From positions 1-64,000 of the forward strand of contig JAWWAC010000002.1 in the NCBI GenBank assembly GCA_033721915.1: 64,000 bases of DNA, written 5' to 3'. A program made the position numbers and the translations under genes. The notes under the pieces were generated by a model. It worked only from the letters and a program-made list of their open reading frames with translations. It was not told the DNA's origin and searched no databases. This document shows, in pieces, positions 45,580 through 54,493 of this stretch. Numbering within the stretch: the stretch's first letter is position 1; each line of letters opens with the position of its first letter. The stretch comes from REBR01 sp033721915 (GTDB lineage: Bacteria; Pseudomonadota; Gammaproteobacteria; Pseudomonadales; Oleiphilaceae).

Positions 45580-45753
45580 TTACTGGGGGCGGCTGTTGCT
45601 GTAGCTTTGCACCAGGGGCTGGCGCTCATTGTTGTCAGCCAGTCCCGGGAAGCCGTTCTCGCTGGACGCGTAGCTGGTGATGCCACTGACCAGAAGGCCT
45701 ACGGCAAAAACGATGACCAGAACTCGAATCACATCCGGTTTACCACGGTACAC
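45580..45753 (-). CDS. Small membrane protein, 57 residues
   Basis: Not recognised as a known family. From GTG at 45753, preceded by AGGAGA 7 bases upstream, the frame encodes MYRGKPDVIRVLVIVFAVGL, then LVSGITSYASSENGFPGLAD and a polar tail ending NSRPQ. It has one hydrophobic helix (residues ~9-25) and a short exported or cytosolic tail. It has its own promoter-like TTGTAA-N16-TATTCT at 45889-45916. The good ribosome-binding site, defined helix and promoter make it likely to be a real gene. Confidence 0.6.
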   Translation of the reverse strand: MYRGKPDVIRVLVIVFAVGLLVSGITSYASSENGFPGLADNNERQPLVQSYSNSRPQ

Positions 45754-45888
45754 GGTGCTGTCTCCTGAAAATGCCGGTTGTTGTTGTCGTTGCTGCTGTC
45801 ATTACCAGCACGCTGGCCGATGAAATCGGTTCACGGAAATTCCCCGCAAAACCACCACCTGGCGCTGGAACTTCAGGTGAGTAGCCAG

Positions 45889-45916
45889 AGAATAGCAACA
45901 AAACGGCATTTTACAA
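45889..45916 (-). promoter_or_regulatory. Sigma-70 promoter for the 57-residue membrane protein
   Basis: On the minus strand TTGTAA (45911-45916) and TATTCT (45889-45894) are separated by 16 bp, about 130 bp upstream of the GTG start. Confidence 0.5.
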
Positions 45917-45966
45917 TTGGGCGCAGTTTGCACAAGGTGTTTTTTTGTTACGTTTTTGTAACCGGA

Positions 45967-47484
45967 TCAGTGCCCCAGAAACAGCTGATAGGCCGGATCC
46001 TGGGTGACCTCTTCGTAATCAAACCCGATCTGGTCCAGCATCCCGCAGAAATCCTCCATCTCCGAGTCCGCCACCTGGGCCCCCATCAGCACCCGGCTGT
46101 AGGCCGCGCCGTGGTTGCGGTAATGGAACATGGAGATATTCCAGCGACTGCCCAGTGACTGGAGAAACTTCATCAGCGCGCCGGGCCGTTCCGGAAACTG
46201 GCACTGGAACACTTTCTCGTTCTCCACCGTGGGGGCGTGCCCCCCCACCATATGGCGGATATGCTGCTTGGCCAGGTCGTTATCGGTCAGGTCCGTGACC
46301 TCGTACTCCATGGCCCTGAGCTCCTCCACCAGCTCATTGCGCCCCAGCCCACCGGAGGCGATCTTCACACCCACAAAGATGCGGGCCTTGTCGGCATCCG
46401 CGTAGCGGTAGTTGAACTCGGTGATGCTGCGCTTCTGCAGTGCCCGGGTGAAGGCCTTGAAGCTGCCGGGGCGCTCCGGAATGGCCACCGCCAGAATGGC
46501 CTCCCGCTTTTCACCCACCTCGGTGCGCTCGGAGATGTAGCGCAGCCGGTCGAAGTTCATATTGGCGCCACTGGAAATGGCAATCAGATTCTGCCCCTCG
46601 ATGCCTTCACGCTCCACGTACTTTTTCAGGCCCGCCACACCCAGTGCCCCCGCCGGCTCCGAGATGGAACGGGTGTCCTCGAACAGGTCCTTGATGGCGG
46701 CACAGATCTCGTCCGTGGTGACGGTCACCACCTCGTCCACATGGTCCTTGCAGATCTCCCAGGGGTATTGGCCGATCTGCTTGACCGCCACCCCGTCGGC
46801 AAAGATGCCCACCTGGGGCAGTATCACCCGCTTGCCGGCCTTGAGGGCCTCGGCCAGGCAGGCCGAGTCCTCCGGTTCCACGCCGATCACCCGGGTCTCA
46901 GGGCGCAGGTATTTGATGTAGGCGGCCATGCCCGCCATCAGACCGCCGCCGCCGACCGGGATAAAGACCGCGTGTATGGGGCGGGTGAACTGCCACATCA
47001 GCTCCATGGCCACGGTGCCCTGTCCGGCAATGATGTCCGGGTCGTCGTAGGGGGGGATATAGGTGTAGCCCTTCTCCTCCATCAGCTGGCGGGTGTACTC
47101 CGCCGCCTCATCGAAGGCGTCGCCATGGAGGATCACCTGGGCACCGTGCTCACGGGCGGAGTTCACCTTGATCTCAGGAGTGGTGCGGGGCATCACGATC
47201 ACCGCCTTGATCCCCAGACGGGTGGCCGCCAGTGCCACCCCCTGGGCATGGTTGCCGGCGGAGGCGGCGATCACGCCGCAGTCCTTCTCCGCCTGGCTCA
47301 GCTGGGAGATCTTGTTGTAGGCGCCCCGCAGCTTGAAGGAGAACACCGGCTGCATATCCTCGCGCTTGAGAAACACCGAATTGCCAAAGCGCCTGGAGAG
47401 ACTCATTGCTTCCGTAATGGGGGATTCAATGGCCACGTCGTAAACACGGGTATCCAGGATTTTCTTGATATAGCGATGGGGCAT
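45967..47484 (-). CDS. ilvA: Threonine ammonia-lyase, biosynthetic
   Basis: PLP enzyme that deaminates threonine to 2-oxobutanoate, the committed step of isoleucine synthesis. The 505-residue protein has the PLP-lysine motif VFSFKLRGAYNKI, SAGNHAQGVA, the glycine-rich PVGGGGLMAGMA and two C-terminal ACT-like regulatory domains (residues ~325-505, with AIPERPGSFKAF and FPERPGALMKFL) for isoleucine feedback. Start at 47484 (MPHRYIKKIL) matches family starts; the 83 upstream codons are not IlvA-like. Divergent from rpiA. Confidence 0.96.
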   Translation of the reverse strand: MPHRYIKKILDTRVYDVAIESPITEAMSLSRRFGNSVFLKREDMQPVFSFKLRGAYNKISQLSQAEKDCGVIAASAGNHAQGVALAATRLGIKAVIVMPRTTPEIKVNSAREHGAQVILHGDAFDEAAEYTRQLMEEKGYTYIPPYDDPDIIAGQGTVAMELMWQFTRPIHAVFIPVGGGGLMAGMAAYIKYLRPETRVIGVEPEDSACLAEALKAGKRVILPQVGIFADGVAVKQIGQYPWEICKDHVDEVVTVTTDEICAAIKDLFEDTRSISEPAGALGVAGLKKYVEREGIEGQNLIAISSGANMNFDRLRYISERTEVGEKREAILAVAIPERPGSFKAFTRALQKRSITEFNYRYADADKARIFVGVKIASGGLGRNELVEELRAMEYEVTDLTDNDLAKQHIRHMVGGHAPTVENEKVFQCQFPERPGALMKFLQSLGSRWNISMFHYRNHGAAYSRVLMGAQVADSEMEDFCGMLDQIGFDYEEVTQDPAYQLFLGH

Positions 47485-47690
47485 CGGGCGCACCTGAGGT
47501 CGGGTTCCGGGACGGCCAACGGCCGCCTGGCAAGGAAATTCGGTTGTGGCACAGTGTACGGACCGCCCCGGTGAGGCGTCTACACGCTCAGCGCACAAAC
47601 CCGTATAGTAGTGGCAGCCGGCGCCGGTGACCATGAAAGCACCGGGTTTCGCCCTTTTTCTTTGCACCCTGCCAGAACCGAGGAAGCCCC

Positions 47691-48359
47691 ATGAGCCAGG
47701 ACAGACTGAAGCAAGCCGTTGCCGAGGCGGCACTGGAACTGATCCGCCCGAAGCTGGAAAAAGACACCGTCATTGGTGTCGGCACCGGCAGCACCGCCAA
47801 CTGCTTTATCGATGCACTGGCCGCTCTCAAGGGCGATTTCAGCGGCACCGTGGCCAGCAGCGAGGCCAGCGCCAGGCGCCTTCGCAGCCATGGCATCGAG
47901 GTGTTCGAGCTCAACCAGGTCGGCAGCATGGCCTTTTATGTGGATGGCGCCGATGAGACCAACGAGCGGCGCGAACTGATCAAGGGCGGCGGCGGCGCAC
48001 TGACCCGTGAGAAGATCGTGGCGGCGGCGGCGGACACCTTTATCTGCATCGCCGATGACAGCAAGCTGGTGCCCCTGCTGGGGGAATTCCCGCTTCCGGT
48101 GGAGGTGATCCCCATGGCACGCAGCTATGTGGCCCGGCAGATCGTGGCGCTGGGTGGCAACCCGGTCTACCGCAGCGGCTTTGTCACGGACAACGGCAAC
48201 ATCATTCTCGACATCCACAACCTGGACATCGGCCGCCCACTGAAAGTGGAGGAAAGCCTCAACCATATCCCCGGCGTGGTCTGTAACGGCCTCTTTGCCC
48301 GCCGCCCGGCGGACAAGGTACTGCTGGCCGGTGACAAGGGCATCCGCACACTGGGCTGA
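47691..48359 (+). CDS. rpiA: Ribose-5-phosphate isomerase A
   Basis: Pentose phosphate enzyme interconverting ribose 5-phosphate and ribulose 5-phosphate. The 222-residue protein has DTVIGVGTGSTANCFIDAL, FYVDGADETNE and LIKGGGGALTREKIVA, all active-site motifs of RpiA. The ilvA/rpiA divergent pair is common in pseudomonads. A TATAGT hexamer near 47605 is a plausible -10. Confidence 0.96.
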   Translation: MSQDRLKQAVAEAALELIRPKLEKDTVIGVGTGSTANCFIDALAALKGDFSGTVASSEASARRLRSHGIEVFELNQVGSMAFYVDGADETNERRELIKGGGGALTREKIVAAAADTFICIADDSKLVPLLGEFPLPVEVIPMARSYVARQIVALGGNPVYRSGFVTDNGNIILDIHNLDIGRPLKVEESLNHIPGVVCNGLFARRPADKVLLAGDKGIRTLG

Positions 48360-48441
48360 ATGCCCGGGGGCCATTACCGCAAAACAGCCAGCCGGGACCA
48401 GATTTTCATCCGCACCAAACTTTCACCGGGACCAAATCAGG

Positions 48442-48479
48442 ACCAAGCGCTTGCTTGGTTGCTCCGGCCACGGCACAAT
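48442..48479 (+). promoter_or_regulatory. Palindromic operator and promoter of the acyl-CoA dehydrogenase gene
   Basis: ACCAAGC-GCTT-GCTTGGT (48442-48459) is a perfect 7-bp inverted repeat typical of TetR-family operators. TTGCTT (48451-48456), a 17-bp spacer and CACAAT (48474-48479) form a promoter whose -35 lies within it, so repression by promoter occlusion is likely. Confidence 0.6.
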
Positions 48480-48556
48480 CCTTACTGAGCACGGCCTCCC
48501 TGAACACAGCTTCCACGGGGAGGCTGTCATTGATCCATCCCGGCCGGAGCCTGCCC

Positions 48557-49708
48557 ATGTCCAACCCCAGCATCCAGTTTTTCAACGAAACCCACCAGCA
48601 GGCACGGGCCAGCGCCCGGCGCTTTGTGGAGCGGGAAATCAGCCCCCACATCGACGACTGGGAGGAAGCCGGTGAATTCCCCCGGGAACTCTACCGCAAG
48701 GCCGGCGACGCCGGCCTGCTGGGCGTTGGCTACCCGGAGGCACTGGGTGGCAGCGGCGAGGGGGACCTGTTTCTCAAGATCGCCGTCAGCGAAGAGCTGA
48801 TGGCGGCCGGCTCCGGCGGACTGGTGGCGGGGCTGGGCTCTCTGGATATCGCCCTGCCGCCACTGATCCAGTGGGGCCCCCAGGCCATGAAGGAGTCCGT
48901 GGTGCCACCGGTCCTGCGCGGCGAGAAAATTGCCGCCCTGGCCATTACCGAGCCCGGTGGCGGATCGGACGTGGCCAACCTCAAAACCCGGGCCGTGCGG
49001 GAGGGGGACCATTACCGGGTCTCCGGCAGCAAGACCTTTATCACCAGCGGCCAGAGGGCGGATTACTACTCCGTGGCGGTGCGCACCGGTGAACCCGGCC
49101 ATGGCGGTGTCAGCATGCTGCTGGTGGAGCGGGACACGCCGGGCTTTACCCGGGGGCGCAACCTGAAGAAAACCGGCTGGTGGGCCAGCGACACGGCGGA
49201 ACTGTTCTTCGAGGACGCCATGGTGCCCGCCAGCCACCTGATCGGCCAGGAGAACGGCGGCTTCATGGTGATCATGACCAACTTCCTGCGGGAACGGCTG
49301 ATGCTGTGCGTCATGGCCTACACCACGGCACAGCTGGCGCTGGACATGGCACTGGCCTACGCCAAGGAACGCAAGGCCTTTGGCCGCCCCATCGCCGGCT
49401 TCCAGGTGACCCGCCACAAGCTGGTGGACATGGCCACCCAGGTGGAACTGGCCAGACAGTACAGCTACCGCTGTGCCGCATTGATGCAGGCGGGCAAGAC
49501 GCCGGTGAAGGAGGTGGCCATGGCCAAGAACTTCAGCGCCGAAGTGGCCGAGTCGGTCACCCGGGAGGCGGTTCAGATCTTCGGCGGCATGGGCTATATG
49601 CGCGAGGCCCGTGTGGAGCGACTGGCCCGTGACGCACGGCTTCTGGCCATCGGCGGCGGCACCACGGAAATCATGAAGGAGCTGATCGCCAAGCAGATGG
49701 GCTTGTAG
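48557..49708 (+). CDS. Acyl-CoA dehydrogenase (long-chain/isovaleryl-like catalytic site)
   Basis: FAD enzyme that oxidises acyl-CoA to the enoyl-CoA. The 383-residue protein has LAITEPGGGSDVANLKTRA, TFITSGQRADYY, the FAD-binding QIFGGMGYMREARVERLARDARL and IGGGTTEIM. In medium-chain enzymes the catalytic Glu lies in the IYEGT motif; here that position is Gly (IGGGT). A Glu in NFLRERLMLCVMAYTTAQ (helix G) is in the place used by long-chain and isovaleryl-CoA dehydrogenases. A TetR-type operator upstream suggests acyl-CoA or isoprenoid control. Confidence 0.9.
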   Translation: MSNPSIQFFNETHQQARASARRFVEREISPHIDDWEEAGEFPRELYRKAGDAGLLGVGYPEALGGSGEGDLFLKIAVSEELMAAGSGGLVAGLGSLDIALPPLIQWGPQAMKESVVPPVLRGEKIAALAITEPGGGSDVANLKTRAVREGDHYRVSGSKTFITSGQRADYYSVAVRTGEPGHGGVSMLLVERDTPGFTRGRNLKKTGWWASDTAELFFEDAMVPASHLIGQENGGFMVIMTNFLRERLMLCVMAYTTAQLALDMALAYAKERKAFGRPIAGFQVTRHKLVDMATQVELARQYSYRCAALMQAGKTPVKEVAMAKNFSAEVAESVTREAVQIFGGMGYMREARVERLARDARLLAIGGGTTEIMKELIAKQMGL

Positions 49709-49741
49709 CATGGGATGGTTTTTATGCAGGCTGTGGCCGCG

Positions 49742-49747
49742 TATAAT
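49742..49747 (+). promoter_or_regulatory. Likely promoter -10 element of ppa
   Basis: A consensus TATAAT lies about 107 bp before the ppa start, in the gap after the acyl-CoA dehydrogenase gene. The -35 is weak. Confidence 0.45.
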
Positions 49748-49853
49748 GCCGGTCTCTTAACCCGATGGACCCGGGAACAGGAAGCGATGCCTGTCAGCGC
49801 ACCCGCCCGGGCCCCGAGACCACAGCCCCAGAGACCACAGCCAAGGAAACCCC

Positions 49854-50384
49854 ATGAACTTCGACAAGATCCCCGCCGGCAAGAACCCACCGGAAGACAT
49901 TTATGTCGCCATCGAAATACCGGCCAACGCCACCGTGCCGGTGAAATACGAGATCGACAAGGACATGGGCGCACTGCTGGTGGACCGCTTCATGGCCAGC
50001 CCCATGTTCTACCCGGCCAACTACGGCTTTATCCCCCACACACTGGCGGACGATGGCGACCCGCTGGATGTGCTGGTGGTCACCCCCTACCCGGTGCAGC
50101 CGGGCAGCGTCATCCGCTGTCGCCCGGTGGGCGTCCTGAACATGGAAGACGAGGCCGGCGACGATGCCAAGCTGGTGGCGGTGCCCCACGACAAGCTCAC
50201 CACGGCCTACCTGGATGTGAAGGATGTGGACGACCTGCCCCAGCTGCTGCGTGACCAGATCAAGCACTTCTTCGAGAACTACAAGACCCTGGAGAAGGGG
50301 AAGTGGGTGAAGGTGCGCAACTGGGATAACGCCGAGGCCGCCCGCAAGGCCATTACGGATTCCGTGGCCGCCTACGGCAAGTAA
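49854..50384 (+). CDS. ppa: Inorganic pyrophosphatase
   Basis: Soluble family I pyrophosphatase. The 176-residue protein has IEIPANATVPVKYEIDKD, YPANYGFIPHTLADDGDPLDVLV (metal-binding Asp cluster) and VRNWDNAEAARKAI. Length and motifs match E. coli Ppa. AAGGAAACC precedes the ATG. Confidence 0.97.
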   Translation: MNFDKIPAGKNPPEDIYVAIEIPANATVPVKYEIDKDMGALLVDRFMASPMFYPANYGFIPHTLADDGDPLDVLVVTPYPVQPGSVIRCRPVGVLNMEDEAGDDAKLVAVPHDKLTTAYLDVKDVDDLPQLLRDQIKHFFENYKTLEKGKWVKVRNWDNAEAARKAITDSVAAYGK

Positions 50385-50475
50385 GACTGCCTGACCCGGA
50401 GGGCCGCCTCCCGGGCCAGGGCAAAACCCGGGTGTCTGCCAGCGGCAGAATGACAGGCCCTGTTTGCAGCACGAC

Positions 50476-51459
50476 TCAGTCCAGGCTGGCCAGCAGTTGC
50501 TGGCAGGCCTGTACCTGCAGCGCCTCTTCCGCATGCCGTGGTGTCAGCGCGGCCCCCTTCTCCAGCAGTTTCCGGGCCTGCTTCTCGCCATTGCGACCAT
50601 CCACCTTGATCAGCGCCCTGGCGTACTCGTAATAGAGTCCGGCATAGCGGTCGTTCAGCGCCAGAGCCCGCTCGAAGTACTCTTCCATGCGACCCTTGCT
50701 GGCACCAAAGGTCATCCTGGCCAGAAAGCCCCCCGCCTTTTCCACAATCCCGGAATGCACGCCACCCAGCAGGGTAATGGCGTAGATGTTATCCGGATCC
50801 TCTTCCACCAGCTCTTCCAGCTGGTCCATGACTTCACTGGTATAGCCGGTGCCCATGGCCCCGGTGGCGGACATGTCCTCAATCACACGGGCCTTGCCGT
50901 AGGCATTGCCGAAACGGATCATGGGGTGGTCCGGTGCCAATGGCAGGATCTCCTCCGTCAGGGTGATCACCTCTTCCAGAAGGGCCTCCCGGCGTTCTTC
51001 ATCCGTCTCGATCTGGGTGGCATACAGCGCCTGTGCGTAAAGGCCCGGGAAGTAACCCGCCGGCCCCAGTGCCAGCCCCAGATCCCGCGCCTCACGGAAA
51101 CGCCCCTCAAACAGCAGCCGCCAGGCCTCCCTCAGATGGGCCGCATATTCCCCGTAGTGGGACTCCAGTGGTCCGGAATACTGGGCAAAGCGCTCATCGG
51201 TCTTTGCCTTTTCCTGCAGCAGCTTCTCGGTGTATTCCCTGGCCTTGGGCCAGCGCTGTGCGTCTTCACGGACACTGTCCGCCGTGGGCAGAGGGCCCCG
51301 CAGCCCGTCCGTCATGGACTGCCATTCCGCCCGGAGTTGTTCATCGCTGATATCAAAGCGGGGCAGCTCCGGCGGGTAGGGCTGCCAGTCGGAAGCCTGG
51401 GCCATAGCACCACAGGACAGAAGAACGAAAGACAGCAGCATTAACAATGCACGTTTCAT
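50476..51459 (-). CDS. Exported TPR-like protein of unknown function
   Basis: The 327-residue protein starts KRALLMLLSFVLLSCGAMAQAS, a signal peptide with cleavage near AMA-QA. The rest is helical and repeat-like, with EAWRLLFEGRFREARDLGLAL, YFERALALNDRYAGLYYEYARALIKVDG and KLLEKGAALTPRH, resembling TPR/Sel1 units. It would act in the periplasm, probably in protein-protein contacts. Start 51459 is chosen for the signal peptide; the 125 codons upstream are low-quality. Divergent from the GGDEF gene. Confidence 0.75.
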   Translation of the reverse strand: MKRALLMLLSFVLLSCGAMAQASDWQPYPPELPRFDISDEQLRAEWQSMTDGLRGPLPTADSVREDAQRWPKAREYTEKLLQEKAKTDERFAQYSGPLESHYGEYAAHLREAWRLLFEGRFREARDLGLALGPAGYFPGLYAQALYATQIETDEERREALLEEVITLTEEILPLAPDHPMIRFGNAYGKARVIEDMSATGAMGTGYTSEVMDQLEELVEEDPDNIYAITLLGGVHSGIVEKAGGFLARMTFGASKGRMEEYFERALALNDRYAGLYYEYARALIKVDGRNGEKQARKLLEKGAALTPRHAEEALQVQACQQLLASLD

Positions 51460-51679
51460 GGCGTTATGACCTCTGATGATGTGTTCTTGCTCCAGCATAG
51501 CGCTATTGCCCCATCGGGGTGGAAAACTCCCGGAATCCTGGACAAGAATGGGCGGTTCCGTTCCATGTTGGCCTCTTCGGCACAATAACAACAGCAAAAC
51601 CCCAAAGCCACTTGAGCAGGGATTCCCGGTAAAGGCTATAGTTATCCCCACAGAACCACAGTCACTGTCAGGAAGGGCA

Positions 51680-53305
51680 ATGAACGACGAAAACCAGCGC
51701 GAAAAGCTCAGACAGCATTTTGCCCAGCGCGTGACCACACAGGCACGGCAACTGCTTGAGCTGTGGCAGCAATACCGTGACCAGGGGGCACCGCCAGCGG
51801 GGCTGCGGGAAGACCTGATCCGGGCCAACGACAAGCTCGACCGCTATGCCCGTCGCTTTGCCATGGAAGGCCACCAGAACGCTGCCGCCACACTCAGCCA
51901 GGCACTGGAGCAGTGGCCACCGAAGCAGCCCATGGACACGGCCATCAGGGACGCATTGCAGGCTGCCATGGACCAGCTCAGCGAATGCACCCTTCGCCGC
52001 AGCGACCGCCAGCAGGAAGGCACGCCACCCCGCACCTACCTGCGCCCGCCTGTCTATATCGCACTGAACGACCAGGACAATACCCGGCGTATCATCCGCC
52101 AGATGGAATTCTTCGGCTTCCGCGCCAACGGCTTCAGCGACCCGGAAAAACTGCAGGAAGAGGCCATACGGCACAAGCCCGACACTCTGGTCATCGATGT
52201 CAATTTCGGCGACGGCGAGGATGGTGGCATTGCCCTGGTGGAGCAGGTCCAGAAGGCCCACGAGACCCCCATACCGGTGATCTATGTGAGCGAGAAAGAC
52301 AGCCGCATCGAGACCCGCCTGAGGGCCGTGCGCTCCGGGGGCGAGGAATTCTTCCACCCCACGGTGGACCCCTCCCAGCTGATCGAGAAAATCGAGAACT
52401 ACAGCCACAGCAACCCCGTGGAGCCCTACCGGGTCATGGTGGTGGACGACTCCAGGGCCCAGGCCAAGTTCATGGAAAACGCCCTGATCAAGGCCGGCAT
52501 GCACAGCTGCATCGTCACCAACCCCATGGAGGTCATGGCCTCACTGGAGTCCTTCTCCCCGGAAATCATTGTGCTGGATATGTACATGCCGGAATGCACC
52601 GGCATGGAAGTGGCCAAGGTGATACGCCAGCAGGACCACCTGCACCGGGTGCCCATTATCTACCTCTCCGCGGAAGACGATGTGGCCAAGCAGCTTCATG
52701 CCATGAGCATGGGCGGTGACGATTTCCTCACCAAGCCGGTGGATGCCCGCCACCTGGTGGCCACGCTGCACAACCGCGGCCGCCGCGCCCGCTCCATGAA
52801 GGCGCTGATGGTGCGGGACAGCCTGACCGGACTGTACAACCACAGCCACACCATGCACCTGCTGGAGAACGAGGTGCACCGTGCCGGCCAGAGCGGACAG
52901 CCACTGTGCCTGGCCATGCTGGACCTGGACCGCTTCCGTGTTATCAACAACACTTACGGCCATGCCATGGGGGACCGGGTACTGCGCAGCCTCTCGCTGT
53001 TTCTCAAGCAGCGGCTCAGGAGCAGCGACCACATCGGCCGTTACGGCGGCGAGGAGTTTGCGGTCATCATGCCCGGGACTCAGGCCACCGATGCCCGCCA
53101 TGTCCTCAACGAGATCCGCACCAAGTTCGCCGAACTGCATCACCCGGCGGGGAACGACGAATTCAGCGTGTCCTTCAGTGCCGGACTCACACAGTGGCAG
53201 GGTGAATCCCTGCAGCGGCTGTGTGAAAACGCCGAAAGGGCCCTTGTCCAGGCCAAGGAGCTGGGGCGCAACCGGATTCACAGTGGCGACGAGTTGACCG
53301 GCTGA
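51680..53305 (+). CDS. Two-receiver diguanylate cyclase (REC-REC-GGDEF)
   Basis: Predicted c-di-GMP synthase of 541 residues. Order: a helical N-terminus (1-110) with no clear Hpt His, a degenerate receiver (about 124-240; Asp173 present but the usual acidic pair reads ND and the conserved Lys is missing from FFHPTVD), a canonical receiver (250-365; D256/D257, D300, K352 in FLTKPVD), and a GGDEF domain (375-535) with the active GGEEF at 456-460. An RSSD inhibitory site (447-450) sits exactly five residues before it, so product feedback is expected. No EAL domain. A cognate kinase is not nearby. AGGAAGGG precedes the ATG. Confidence 0.9.
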   Translation: MNDENQREKLRQHFAQRVTTQARQLLELWQQYRDQGAPPAGLREDLIRANDKLDRYARRFAMEGHQNAAATLSQALEQWPPKQPMDTAIRDALQAAMDQLSECTLRRSDRQQEGTPPRTYLRPPVYIALNDQDNTRRIIRQMEFFGFRANGFSDPEKLQEEAIRHKPDTLVIDVNFGDGEDGGIALVEQVQKAHETPIPVIYVSEKDSRIETRLRAVRSGGEEFFHPTVDPSQLIEKIENYSHSNPVEPYRVMVVDDSRAQAKFMENALIKAGMHSCIVTNPMEVMASLESFSPEIIVLDMYMPECTGMEVAKVIRQQDHLHRVPIIYLSAEDDVAKQLHAMSMGGDDFLTKPVDARHLVATLHNRGRRARSMKALMVRDSLTGLYNHSHTMHLLENEVHRAGQSGQPLCLAMLDLDRFRVINNTYGHAMGDRVLRSLSLFLKQRLRSSDHIGRYGGEEFAVIMPGTQATDARHVLNEIRTKFAELHHPAGNDEFSVSFSAGLTQWQGESLQRLCENAERALVQAKELGRNRIHSGDELTG

Positions 53306-53334
53306 CCCCCTGGGACAGCCCGACGGCTTGGTTC

Positions 53335-53357
53335 ACGCCCCTTAATGGGGCGTTTTT
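53335..53357 (+). terminator. Rho-independent terminator after the GGDEF gene
   Basis: ACGCCCC (53335-53341), loop TTAAT and GGGGCGT (53347-53353) form a perfect 7-bp stem continuing into a T tract. Confidence 0.88.
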
Positions 53358-53553
53358 CCTGGCCGGGACAGCACAGCCGGAGGTGCACCACGGCCGCCCT
53401 GATCCGGACAGAGCCCGGCGAGGGCGAAAAAATCCGGCAAAAGCGCCGGCGGGATGGTTGATGTTATTGCCAATAACGGTCAAACTTCCGTGAAATTGCG
53501 CTATTTTGTGGGCAAATTAAACGAAATTCATCAGGCTGCGGAGACTGAACAGG

Positions 53554-53994
53554 GTGGCTACCATACTGGTTCTGCATGGCCCCAATCTTAACCTGCTCGG
53601 CACCCGGGAACCGGAACGCTACGGCCATGACAGCCTGGAGAGCATCAACCAGCGCCTGCATGCCCAGGCCCAGTCCGCCGGCGCCCACCTGATGAGCCTG
53701 CAAAGCAATGCCGAATACGAACTGGTGGAGCGCATCCACGAGGCCCGCCAGGAAGAAGTGGATGTCATCCTCATTAACCCCGCCGCCTTTACCCATACCA
53801 GTGTCGCCCTGAGGGACGCCCTGCTGGCCGTGGCCATTCCGTTCATCGAAGTGCACCTGTCCAATGTGCATGCCAGGGAGCCTTTCCGGCAGCATTCCTA
53901 TTTCTCGGACATTGCCAGTGGTGTGATCAGCGGATTCGGCCCCCAGAGCTACGAACTGGCATTGCAGGCGGCCCTGAACCGGCTTAAGGCCTGA
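53554..53994 (+). CDS. aroQ: Type II 3-dehydroquinate dehydratase
   Basis: Shikimate pathway enzyme. The 146-residue protein has LVLHGPNLNLLGTREPERYG, the active-site Tyr/Arg loop, INPAAFTHTSVALRDAL and EVHLSNVHAREPFRQHSYFS. GTG at 53554 is the start with CAG-AGGGTG just upstream; no ATG suits. It opens the aroQ-accB-accC-prmA cluster, the same order as in Pseudomonas. Confidence 0.95.
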   Translation: MATILVLHGPNLNLLGTREPERYGHDSLESINQRLHAQAQSAGAHLMSLQSNAEYELVERIHEARQEEVDVILINPAAFTHTSVALRDALLAVAIPFIEVHLSNVHAREPFRQHSYFSDIASGVISGFGPQSYELALQAALNRLKA

Positions 53995-54012
53995 AAACAA
54001 CGAGAGCGCGTT

Positions 54013-54465
54013 ATGGATATCCGGAAAGTCAAAAAACTGATTGAGCTGCTCGAAGAGTCCGATATCGAGGAGCTTGAAATCAAGGAAGGGGACGATGCCG
54101 TTCGCATCTCCCGCCGCCGTGCCGCCGCACCGGCACCCGCACCGGCACCACAGCCGGCGGCTCCGGCCGCGGAAGCCGTGGGCGCCGACCGCGCCCAGGA
54201 AAAACCCCCGGAAGAAGCCCCGATGCCGGAGGGCCACCTGGTCCGCTCCCCCATGGTGGGCACCTTTTACCGAGGCCCCTCCCCCACTTCGCCGCCCTTT
54301 GTGGAGGTGGGCCAGAGAGTACGCAACGGCGAGCCCCTGTGCATTGTGGAAGCCATGAAGATGATGAACCAGATCGAGTCGGACATCAGTGGCACCGTCA
54401 CGGAAATTCTGATCGAGGACGGCCAGCCGGTCGAGTACGATCAGCCCATGTTTGTGATCGTCTGA
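54013..54465 (+). CDS. accB: Biotin carboxyl carrier protein of acetyl-CoA carboxylase
   Basis: Carries the biotin for malonyl-CoA synthesis. The 150-residue protein has the N-terminal dimer region, a proline/alanine-rich linker (APAPAPAPQPAAPAAE) and the biotinyl domain with the target lysine in VEAMKMMNQIESDISG. Located 28 bp before accC. Confidence 0.97.
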   Translation: MDIRKVKKLIELLEESDIEELEIKEGDDAVRISRRRAAAPAPAPAPQPAAPAAEAVGADRAQEKPPEEAPMPEGHLVRSPMVGTFYRGPSPTSPPFVEVGQRVRNGEPLCIVEAMKMMNQIESDISGTVTEILIEDGQPVEYDQPMFVIV

Positions 54466-54493
54466 ATGGCGGCTTTGCTCGGGAAAGAACGGC

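Noticed and set aside
45967..47574. Long plus-strand open frame antisense to ilvA (445 residues)
   Set aside because: It overlaps a fully conserved ilvA and has a His/Gly-rich, low-quality composition with no family motifs; open antisense frames are expected at this GC content.
48527..49711. 394-residue minus-strand frame over the acyl-CoA dehydrogenase
   Set aside because: His/Gly/Gln-rich shadow of a conserved gene.
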